Below, piece after piece: positions 8,207-15,516 of a DNA stretch of 64,000 nt. The stretch spans positions 1 through 64,000 of the forward strand of contig NZ_JAMXFD010000010.1 in NCBI RefSeq assembly GCF_025370875.1, read 5' to 3'. A program made the translations under genes and the position numbers. Source of the DNA: Laspinema palackyanum D2c. Its GTDB lineage: Bacteria > Cyanobacteriota > Cyanobacteriia > Cyanobacteriales > Laspinemataceae. The notes below the pieces were generated by a model that ran no database searches, had not been told where the DNA came from, and worked only from the letters and a program-made list of their open reading frames with translations. How positions within the stretch are numbered: the stretch's first letter is position 1; every line of letters starts with the position of its first letter.

Positions 8207-9490
8207 ATGAATTCGGTACTTGTATGGATTCTCGGAACAATTATTGTCCTGGCGATACTTCTCCTGATTGCGCTGTATATTCGCGGAACCTTTCGCGATC
8301 GCGTAGAATACAAGGTGAAAAATCCGCCGACTCCGGGAGAACCCCGCTTTACCATCGCCCAAGCAAGCTTATCCAATTCTCTAATCACCTCCGCTTTAAT
8401 TACCGATGTTTGGAATGATTCCCCCACGATTCAACAAGTCAGACTTGATGCGATCGCCAAGGCAAAACATTCTATCCATTTTGAAACCTTTTTCATCACC
8501 CCGGGACGACGAGCCAACGACTTTGCCGCCGCCATTGCCGAGCGCGCCGCAGCGGGAGTGGAGGTTCAATTACTGGTAGATAGCTATGGTAGTAAAAAAA
8601 TTTCCGATAAATATTGGAACCGCTTAAAATCTGCCGGAGTTAAAGTGCTGTTTTTCAATCCCTTTGATTGGAAAGCTCCTGCGGATTATGCCGGGAGAAC
8701 CCACCGAAAATTACTCGCGATTGATAGTAAAGTGGCCTATATTGGAGGTGCAGGAATTTCCGATTTTTGGGACGGCGAGTCCGGTTCCGGAGAAAAAGAA
8801 CCGTGGTTTGATTGTGAATTTCGTTTAGAAGGAGAGATTGTTGCTGTATTAGAAGGGGTCTTTGTTCAGCATTGGACTTATGCGAGTGGGGTATCAAATC
8901 TCGGTCCAGAAACGTTTAAAAAAGACCCGGCACAGAAGCCAATTACCCTCGTGACTCCTTCATTTAATCCCACTTACCGATTTTCCCCGATTCGAGCTTT
9001 ATTTCAAACCAGTTTATTAGCGGCCCGAAAGCGAATTTGGTTGGCGAGTCCCTATTTTTTTCCGGACCTGAATTCCCGGGATTTGCTGATTGCAGCCAAA
9101 AAGAGTGGGTTGGATGTCAAAATTCTCACCACCAGTTCAGTAAGTGATAAAAAGAAGGTTTATTACGCTTCTTATGAAGGATATGGACCCCTGTTAGCCG
9201 CAGGCATTGAAATCTATGAATATCAACCGAGTATGACCCATGCTAAGCTATTATTAATAGACGATCGCTGGATGACCACCGGAAGTGCCAATTTCGACCC
9301 CCGCAGTTTTTTTCATAACGATGAATTAGATTTTTCCACCGGGGAACCGAATGTTTTAAAAGAAGTTGAGCAAATTTTTCAACGGGGTTTTTCTAAATCC
9401 AAAGTAGCCAGTTTGGAAGATTGGCGCAAGCGAGCGCTCTGGAAGCGAATGGTGGGACAAACCGTTCGCTTCTTTGAATGGCAACTTTAG
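8207..9490 (+). CDS. Phospholipase D family protein, cardiolipin-synthase-like
   Basis: This 427-residue protein has an N-terminal membrane helix (residues 4-26) and two PLD phosphodiesterase motifs, HRKLLAID from H166 and HAKLLLIDD from H345, followed by TGSANFDPRSF. Two HKD motifs plus an N-terminal anchor match bacterial cardiolipin synthases, which condense two phosphatidylglycerols or transfer phosphatidyl groups. Other PLD-family transphosphatidylases cannot be excluded. The start is well supported by GAGGAG five bases before ATG. It is followed by a palindromic repeat that may act as a terminator. Confidence 0.85.
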   Translation: MNSVLVWILGTIIVLAILLLIALYIRGTFRDRVEYKVKNPPTPGEPRFTIAQASLSNSLITSALITDVWNDSPTIQQVRLDAIAKAKHSIHFETFFITPGRRANDFAAAIAERAAAGVEVQLLVDSYGSKKISDKYWNRLKSAGVKVLFFNPFDWKAPADYAGRTHRKLLAIDSKVAYIGGAGISDFWDGESGSGEKEPWFDCEFRLEGEIVAVLEGVFVQHWTYASGVSNLGPETFKKDPAQKPITLVTPSFNPTYRFSPIRALFQTSLLAARKRIWLASPYFFPDLNSRDLLIAAKKSGLDVKILTTSSVSDKKKVYYASYEGYGPLLAAGIEIYEYQPSMTHAKLLLIDDRWMTTGSANFDPRSFFHNDELDFSTGEPNVLKEVEQIFQRGFSKSKVASLEDWRKRALWKRMVGQTVRFFEWQL

Positions 9491-9502
9491 TGCAATTCCT
9501 GC

Positions 9503-9562
9503 GTTTGTAGTAACCCCTTCAGGGGTTTCTTAAGATGACTCAATCAAGGAGTCACTACAAAC
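9503..9562. repeat. Palindromic repeat, variant of the AACGACT family
   Basis: GTTTGTAGT (9503-9511) pairs with ACTACAAAC (9554-9562). Inside is AACCCCTTCAGGGGTT, which matches the reverse complement of AACGACTGAAGTCGTT except for two compensated base pairs. It lies 13 bases after the PLD gene stop and just beyond the phytochrome stop, where it could terminate transcription in both directions. Confidence 0.6.
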
Positions 9563-9581
9563 ATTTCTAGTGCTCAGGGGT

Positions 9582-12059
9582 TTATCCGGCGGCATCAACC
9601 GCTTGAACAGGAGTTGGATAAGACTGTTTGGTGGGAATTTCCAGGATAAACTCGGCACCCTGGGACAGTTCGGAAATACAGCGAATCTCACCTTGATGTT
9701 TCTCCACGACAACTTCCTTGGCGATCGCCAACCCAACCCCGATGGATTTTTTTGTGGATTTAGTGGTAAAAAACGGCTCAAAGATTTGGTCTTGAAGGGT
9801 GGGGTTAATCCCCATCCCATTATCGGCAATACTAATTAAGACGCGATCGCCTCCCAGGGCTTCCGTGCGAATCAAAATGGTTTTTTGTCCCGGGTGATTG
9901 GGGTGGAACTCTAACGCATCGATCGCATTGGAGAACAGATTCATAAACACTTGATTGAGTTGGCTGGGATAGCACTCCACCTCGGGTAGGTTTCCATAAG
10001 CTTTGACAATTTGAATTCCCGGCAAACCCCCTTTCCCTTTTAATCGATGTTGTAAAATCAATAACGTGCTATTAATTCCCTCGTGAATGTCCACCGCTTT
10101 CAAGTCAGATTCATTCAAGCGCATGAAATTTCGCAAGGCATGAACTAAATCTCGAATGCGTTCCGCCCCCCCTTTCATCGATTCAATCATGTTGGAAAAA
10201 TCTTGGGAAGTAAATTCCAGGTCGATTGATTCTATGGTTTCTAAGATTTCTGGGACAGGTTCAGGATAGTGCTGTTGATAAAGATACAAGAGATTTAATA
10301 AATCCTCAGCATACTCCTGAGCATGAGAAATATTTCCCGTGATGAAATTAATCGGATTCGTAATTTCCGCAGCAATACTGGCAATTAATTCCCCCAGCTC
10401 CGACATCTTTTCTTGTTCGATTAACTGGGTTTGGGTCCGTTGGAGTTCTTGCAAGGCTTTGGCAAGCTGATTGGCTTTTTCCTGGGTTTTCGCTTCGGAT
10501 TGCTGCAAGGCGACATTTAATTTAGCCAGTTCATCCGCTTGCCGCAGAACGATGGTGACGATCGCATTTTTGAGGTCTAATGCCGCCTCAATTTCACAGG
10601 GTTTCCAGGGTAAAGACGTTAATTTGACCAGTTCTTGCCACACTTCAAAGGATTTTCGAGGATGCAGTCGAGGATTTCTGCCCGGTAACAGTTCAAAGGG
10701 GGTATTCGGGTCTCCCGCCCAACTGACTTGATGAACCACCTCGGTTCTAAACCATAACACATAATGCTTGGGTTCTTTGGAAATCACCACCGCCAGCAAT
10801 CCACTAGCAATATCTTTATAAGTTTCCGCTTCTGGATAAACACTCGCTAGGGAATCTGTATGATAAACGGTGGGAAAGTTCTGTTGTTCCAACCAATGAA
10901 TCAGCCGCTCAATGCGATCGCGACTGGGAGTATTCCCCACTTGCTGATAGGTTTCTTTAAAATAAATTACCGCCCCATCAGCCCTGACCAGATTCAGTAA
11001 GTTCGGTTGAAACTTTACTAATCCGTCAATAAAATTAGTCTCCCTTGACATATATTCGACTAATTTTGCCGTGGTGGCTTGCAATTGCAGGCGATATTCA
11101 TAAAAGCTATCATCTTCTTTAGACCGGAGTTCCAATGCCATCACCTTACCAAAGAATTCGCAGGCTTTCCTCACTTCATAAGACACATATTTGGGGGAGT
11201 TATGATGGCAGGCAACCAGTCCCCACAGTTTCCCCTCTTTGACAATCGAGATCGACATTGATGCCCGAACCTTCATATTTTGAAGATACTCGATATGACA
11301 AGGGGACACACTGCGAAGAACCGAATGGCTCAAGTCAAGGGGTCTTTTGTCTAGGGGATTAATTGTCGGAACAATGGCAACCGGCTTGTAGTTGACATCG
11401 GCAATTAAGCGAAGCAAATTAATTGAATAAAGTTGTCTGGCCTGGGGGGGAATATCCTCCGCCGGATAATTTAAGTTTAACCAAGAGTTCATAGACTCCA
11501 GTTTTTCCTCAGCCAAAACCGTTCCATGTCCGGCAGGGTCAAACCGATAGAGCATTACCCGGTCAAATCCCGTAATATTCCTAATTTCTTTGACCACAAA
11601 CTCGCAGAGTTGTTGAAAATTTTTGGAATTTTGAATCGTCGATGCAGCCGCTTCGACTAACTTATAAAAGCTTAAAAATCCCACCGTTTTCGGAGAAAGA
11701 GCGGGTTCGAGTTCTAAAATTAAACAATCGGGATGAGAATGATGAATGATGCCATCAAAGTAGAGGGTTTTCCAGTCCGTATGAATCGTTATGTTGAGAG
11801 GATTGATACTCCCCAACGTCTGATAATTGATAGATTCTTTGATAACATTGATCTGAGTGGCATCCAGTAAAGTCTCTAAAGGTTGGTCCAGAAACGTTTC
11901 CGGTGGGCGTCCAAAAAACTTAACGGTATTGTTGCTAACTTGTAATATATTGAGCTCCGTTGACAAGACAAATAGGATCCCGTGGGGTTGGATTAAACCG
12001 GGACTTTGGATCGGTTCTCGTTCGTAGTTTGCCCAACTTAGTGTTTCTGACTGCATCAT
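9582..12059 (-). CDS. Cph1-type phytochrome histidine-kinase-like protein lacking the H-box histidine
   Basis: An 825-residue photoreceptor with PAS_2 (about 10-115), GAF (about 145-315), PHY (about 330-510) and a kinase-like C-terminus. The GAF bilin cysteine is C254 (SPCHIEYL, the plant/Cph1 position); the bacteriophytochrome N-terminal cysteine position is Y12 (NYEREPI). The GAF AEDIPPQAR motif is present. Phycocyanobilin binding and red/far-red switching are expected. The HATPase region is intact (NLFSNAIDALE, ADNGMGINP, GVGLAIA). The dimerization helix reads LIASIAAEITNPINF, with A564 where sibling kinases at 37.6 kb and 43.2 kb have histidine. Autophosphorylation in cis is therefore unlikely. 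GGAGA five bases before ATG supports the start. Confidence 0.93.
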   Translation of the reverse strand: MMQSETLSWANYEREPIQSPGLIQPHGILFVLSTELNILQVSNNTVKFFGRPPETFLDQPLETLLDATQINVIKESINYQTLGSINPLNITIHTDWKTLYFDGIIHHSHPDCLILELEPALSPKTVGFLSFYKLVEAAASTIQNSKNFQQLCEFVVKEIRNITGFDRVMLYRFDPAGHGTVLAEEKLESMNSWLNLNYPAEDIPPQARQLYSINLLRLIADVNYKPVAIVPTINPLDKRPLDLSHSVLRSVSPCHIEYLQNMKVRASMSISIVKEGKLWGLVACHHNSPKYVSYEVRKACEFFGKVMALELRSKEDDSFYEYRLQLQATTAKLVEYMSRETNFIDGLVKFQPNLLNLVRADGAVIYFKETYQQVGNTPSRDRIERLIHWLEQQNFPTVYHTDSLASVYPEAETYKDIASGLLAVVISKEPKHYVLWFRTEVVHQVSWAGDPNTPFELLPGRNPRLHPRKSFEVWQELVKLTSLPWKPCEIEAALDLKNAIVTIVLRQADELAKLNVALQQSEAKTQEKANQLAKALQELQRTQTQLIEQEKMSELGELIASIAAEITNPINFITGNISHAQEYAEDLLNLLYLYQQHYPEPVPEILETIESIDLEFTSQDFSNMIESMKGGAERIRDLVHALRNFMRLNESDLKAVDIHEGINSTLLILQHRLKGKGGLPGIQIVKAYGNLPEVECYPSQLNQVFMNLFSNAIDALEFHPNHPGQKTILIRTEALGGDRVLISIADNGMGINPTLQDQIFEPFFTTKSTKKSIGVGLAIAKEVVVEKHQGEIRCISELSQGAEFILEIPTKQSYPTPVQAVDAAG

Positions 12060-12553
12060 CTGAATTCTCCGACTGTCTGGGTGAATCTAGGACCGTGTTT
12101 TACGACAACTGGGTTTAAAGAAAGAGGAAATTGGGCCTTTCGGGTTATTGCATTGGACGGTTTATTTTAGCCGGTTATTTTGCTTAATATTTTCTTAAAA
12201 TTTTATCATAACCGTTGGCTCGTACTTTACTTTTCGAGGAAAAAAATCTTTTTGTAACAATTCTTAATCTCCTGATTTGGCGAGTCCCAATTGTGTCAGA
12301 AAACCGGGGAAGCCCAGAGGGTTCAGGATTAGCAAAACCCAGACCGATCGCCCCCTGTAGCTGAAATCTCGGGTTTGTGAGAGGGGGCAACGGAATCGGC
12401 TGCGATCGCCCTTTTGCAGCCCCAGGACAGCGAGTTTCCCCCGTGATCACCCCTCCAACCCCCGAATCCCTCTCGTCCCTTGTGGGCTATACAGGGAGTC
12501 AATGGCCGAATCTACCCGCATCATCGGGCAAAATCCAAGTTTCCCAAGAGGAA
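12060..12553. other. Intergenic stretch between phytochrome and pyrimidine gene, no gene seen
   Basis: About 490 bases. The part near 12060-12250 is A/T rich and should carry the phytochrome promoter; the part near 12300-12550 is GC rich with two HIP1-like sites. Open frames there run into the coding region of the neighbour and look like chance frames. Confidence 0.5.
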
Positions 12554-14047
12554 TTAATGGGACTCTTTAAAAAACTGGAATTGGCAGTCGGTGATGCGCC
12601 CTGCATCATAAAGAGTTTCGGCAATTTCCGAAAGAGTCAAGACCGAATGTGCTTGATACCCATTGTCTTTTAATCGCTGTTTCACCCCTTTTTCATGGTC
12701 GATAAAGACCACAATATCCTCCACCTTCAACCCGGTCGATTGCAGCTTTTGCGCCCCTTCCATCGCACTTTTTCCACTGATTAAAATATCATCCACCACC
12801 ACCACGGTTTCCCCGGGATTAAAGTGACCTTCCACTAACCGTCTTGTTCCATGTGCTTTCACTTCTTTCCGAGGAAAAATCATCGGATAATTCAACCGCA
12901 AAGAGAGTCCCGTTGCCGTGGGTAATGCCCCGTAGGGAATTCCGGCAATCCTGTCAAATTTGAGAGTTTTTAAAACCTCAGCATAAGCACCAATAATTTT
13001 ATCAAAAATTTGCGGATTTGAGATAATTGTTCGCAAGTCAACATAATAGGGAAAAGTTTCCCCGGATGCTTGGACATATTCTCCAAACATGATGCAACCC
13101 AAATCATAGAGTTGCAGAATTAAATCCGTATGGGGATGAGCATCAGTGGCGGGAATATCTGGAAACCACACGGGACAAGCTTGTGCCTCCGAGGGGATGC
13201 GAACTCTCACTTGATTAATCGTTTCTCGCAGCCCTAAAATTAGGGAACCGGCATTTTCACTACTTAAATAATCTTGGGGAACCGGCAGGATTAAACCATC
13301 TCCTTGACTGTTTAAACCGGCTTTGAGAATGTTAGCTAAAACTGTTCCTTCGGACCAGATACTGCGGGCGAGAATCAGCCGTTCTGGAGCAACGGACCGG
13401 ACTCGTTTCAAGACTTCTGGCGTATTGGTTCCCACCTCGACTGCGACCTGTTCCGGAGTCCCCCAAGTTCGGGTTTCTTTGACAATTTGCAGGTATAATG
13501 GGGCGTCATTTTTAGGATAATGTTGCAGGATTTGTGCCGCCGGATTGGAGGTGTGACACAGGACAAAGACGGCTTTATCGGGATACAGTAAAAATGGGGC
13601 GGCTAAATCTTGCCCGGGATAGGGACTCAGGGTCACGGCATCCACTTGCCAGCGTTCAAAAATTGTCTGGGCAAATACGGTACTACTGTTCAAATCCGAG
13701 TGTTTGACATCTAAAATCACCGGGAGGGAACGGGGAATCGCTTGTAAAATTTGCTGCAATAAATTAAGGCCCTCCGCACCCAAGGCGGTGTAAAATCCGA
13801 GGGTTGGTTTGTAGGCACAGACCAGTTCAGCAGTTTGGGCAATGATAAAATGCAGCCAATCTGTCAACTGCGCGATCACCGTGGCGGGGTTATCCGGGGT
13901 CCCGAATCGGGGGGGTAGGGCTTCGGGATCAGGGTCGAGTCCCACGCACAGTAGGCTATTATTGCGCTCGATCGCACTTTGCAATTTATCGCTAAAATTA
14001 ATCATAATGGGTGAAGATTGAATCGATTTTGCACGAATTTTGCTCAC
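12554..14047 (-). CDS. pyrF-pyrE: Bifunctional orotidine-5'-phosphate decarboxylase / orotate phosphoribosyltransferase
   Basis: This 497-residue fusion carries two consecutive UMP-biosynthesis enzymes. The N-terminal half (about 15-290) is a subfamily-2 OMP decarboxylase, with LLCVGLDPDP at the barrel start and the catalytic stretch ILDVKHSDLN. The C-terminal half (about 310-497) is orotate phosphoribosyltransferase, with the PRPP-binding motif VVVVDDILISGKSA. The order is decarboxylase first, the reverse of animal UMPS. The start is ambiguous: GTG at 14047 abuts GGGGAGG with no spacing, while ATG at 14005 (MINFSDKLQ) begins just before the conserved domain but lacks a ribosome site. It stands alone, without other pyr genes. 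Confidence 0.93.
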   Translation of the reverse strand: MSKIRAKSIQSSPIMINFSDKLQSAIERNNSLLCVGLDPDPEALPPRFGTPDNPATVIAQLTDWLHFIIAQTAELVCAYKPTLGFYTALGAEGLNLLQQILQAIPRSLPVILDVKHSDLNSSTVFAQTIFERWQVDAVTLSPYPGQDLAAPFLLYPDKAVFVLCHTSNPAAQILQHYPKNDAPLYLQIVKETRTWGTPEQVAVEVGTNTPEVLKRVRSVAPERLILARSIWSEGTVLANILKAGLNSQGDGLILPVPQDYLSSENAGSLILGLRETINQVRVRIPSEAQACPVWFPDIPATDAHPHTDLILQLYDLGCIMFGEYVQASGETFPYYVDLRTIISNPQIFDKIIGAYAEVLKTLKFDRIAGIPYGALPTATGLSLRLNYPMIFPRKEVKAHGTRRLVEGHFNPGETVVVVDDILISGKSAMEGAQKLQSTGLKVEDIVVFIDHEKGVKQRLKDNGYQAHSVLTLSEIAETLYDAGRITDCQFQFFKESH

Positions 14048-14272
14048 CTCCCCGGGTTTTACTCACCGGGGAAATCACCCACGGCGATTGTCGCCTAACC
14101 CGGTCTAAAATTAGCAATTTGCAATTCACAAATCCTGTGAATTCTGGTTAAAACCGGATATTTACGATATCAATGGAGTATAACTTAGGGAATGAACGGA
14201 CGAGGTAGGAACAGAGGAATCTGTTGTTGCCCTCACTCTGGCTTATTTTACCATTAATGAGCGATCGCAACG

Positions 14273-14848
14273 ATGACTGGAGAAAAAATTGGCAAATACC
14301 TCACCCTAGAAGAATTTTGTACCTGTACGCAAACCTATAGAACCTACAAGGATCAGATTAATCCCTTTCCCGAGAACCCCCAGGAAACGATTCCGGCAAT
14401 TTTGGCATTAATTGATGCCATTGTCGATCCAGTTATCGACGAGTTCGGACGCGATCGGTTCCGCTTGACTTATGGATTTTGTTCCAAAGATTTAAAGCGC
14501 TATCTGGAGAAAAAAGACCCAGTAACGGGACAAAAAAATGGTCGGGTGGCCCCGGAATTGGACCAACATTTGGCCCATGAGGTGAATCAGAAGGGCCATT
14601 ATTATTGTAAGCGCCTGGGTGCCTCCTGCGATTTTATGATTCTCGATTTATCTAGTGCAGCTTTGGTGGATTGGATGTTGGCCCATCAATTACCTTTTGA
14701 TTCCCTTTATTTTTATGGAGAAAATCGACCGATTCATATTAGTTATGGTCCCCAACAGAAGCGGGATATTTGGACTTTTACTCGCGGGAGACAGCCGACT
14801 AAGAAGGGGATTGAGGAGTGGGTGGAGTTGGCGAAAAGTATTAAATGA
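14273..14848 (+). CDS. Hedgehog/DD-peptidase (peptidase M15)-like protein
   Basis: A 191-residue protein whose second half resembles the M15A/DD-carboxypeptidase fold: LTYGFCSKDL (65-74), CKRLGASCDFMI (112-123) and RPIHISYGP (152-160). In this fold zinc is normally held by histidine and aspartate in SxHxxGxAxD plus a later histidine. Here D120 and H155 are present, but the first position is K113, with C112 and H109 nearby, so activity is doubtful. There is no signal peptide, so the protein should be cytoplasmic, which also argues against a wall hydrolase. It stands alone on the plus strand at the left edge of the Dnd island. The assignment is by fold-like motif only. Confidence 0.5.
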   Translation: MTGEKIGKYLTLEEFCTCTQTYRTYKDQINPFPENPQETIPAILALIDAIVDPVIDEFGRDRFRLTYGFCSKDLKRYLEKKDPVTGQKNGRVAPELDQHLAHEVNQKGHYYCKRLGASCDFMILDLSSAALVDWMLAHQLPFDSLYFYGENRPIHISYGPQQKRDIWTFTRGRQPTKKGIEEWVELAKSIK

Positions 14849-14882
14849 ACCCGCACCCTGAAGGGTGGGGCTATACGAACAA

Positions 14883-14900
14883 AGCCCGCCTGCGCGGGCT
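14883..14900. terminator. Hairpin between convergent genes
   Basis: AGCCCGC (14883-14889) pairs with GCGGGCT (14894-14900) over a 4-nt loop. It sits 35 bases after the M15-like gene stop and 44 bases before the stop of the convergent Uma2 gene. A weaker CACCCTGAAGGGTG hairpin precedes it at about 14855. No clear U-run, but the position fits a bidirectional terminator. Confidence 0.5.
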
Positions 14901-14943
14901 AATTATAGAAGTATTCATGGCCCTACAAAAACAGGCGGGTTAA

Positions 14944-15486
14944 TTACTCAAATACGGGCGGCCATAAATCAGCAATTGGCATTTCCCAACCCGGGAATAA
15001 TTCGGGAATTGTTAAAGTATTTTCGCTATTTAAAACGGTAGTTTCTCCCGTGGGACGATAGACGGTTACGGTTTCTTTATCGGGGTCCACTAATATCCCG
15101 ACTGTTGTTCCTAATGCTAAAAATAGTTTAATTTTATCGGCGAGGGGATTAAGGCGATCGCTTTTAGATTTAATCTCTACCATCAAATCTGGAACGAGGC
15201 GCACAAAATCCCGATTACTGCGCTTGATTCGGTCCGCAAGAACAAAGGATACATCCGGTGCTCGCAAGTCCGTATTCGGCAGGATAAACCCACCACTGGA
15301 GTCATAAACTCGCCCCAATCGCCGGGGATTTACCCACAGTTTCAGCAAAAAGGTAAATTGAGCACCAATTTCGCTAGATGTATCATCGGATGGACCCATT
15401 GCCTTAATACCTCCATCAATTAATTCCAGGTTCCACTCGGGATGTTCTAATTGGACTTGTTCCAGGTCGGCAATTGTTAAACTCAT
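14944..15486 (-). CDS. Uma2 family endonuclease-like protein (DUF820)
   Basis: A 180-residue member of the Uma2/DUF820 family, which has a PD-(D/E)XK nuclease-like fold and is hugely expanded in cyanobacteria. Visible landmarks are LELIDGGIKAM near the N-terminus, LRAPDVSFVL (about 93-102), the catalytic-type strand PDLMVEIKSKSD (about 118-129) and VGILVDPDKETVTVYRP. The physiological substrate of the family is not established. AGAGG seven bases before ATG supports the start. It lies 30 bases downstream of the methyltransferase-like gene on the same strand and may be cotranscribed with it. Confidence 0.85.
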   Translation of the reverse strand: MSLTIADLEQVQLEHPEWNLELIDGGIKAMGPSDDTSSEIGAQFTFLLKLWVNPRRLGRVYDSSGGFILPNTDLRAPDVSFVLADRIKRSNRDFVRLVPDLMVEIKSKSDRLNPLADKIKLFLALGTTVGILVDPDKETVTVYRPTGETTVLNSENTLTIPELFPGWEMPIADLWPPVFE

Positions 15487-15516
15487 AACTTAACCTCTCT
15501 GTAGCTTTATTTAATT

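Noticed and set aside
12377-12673. Plus-strand frame overlapping the 3' end of the pyrF-pyrE gene
   Set aside because: It overlaps strongly conserved coding sequence antisense and has no ribosome site or family.
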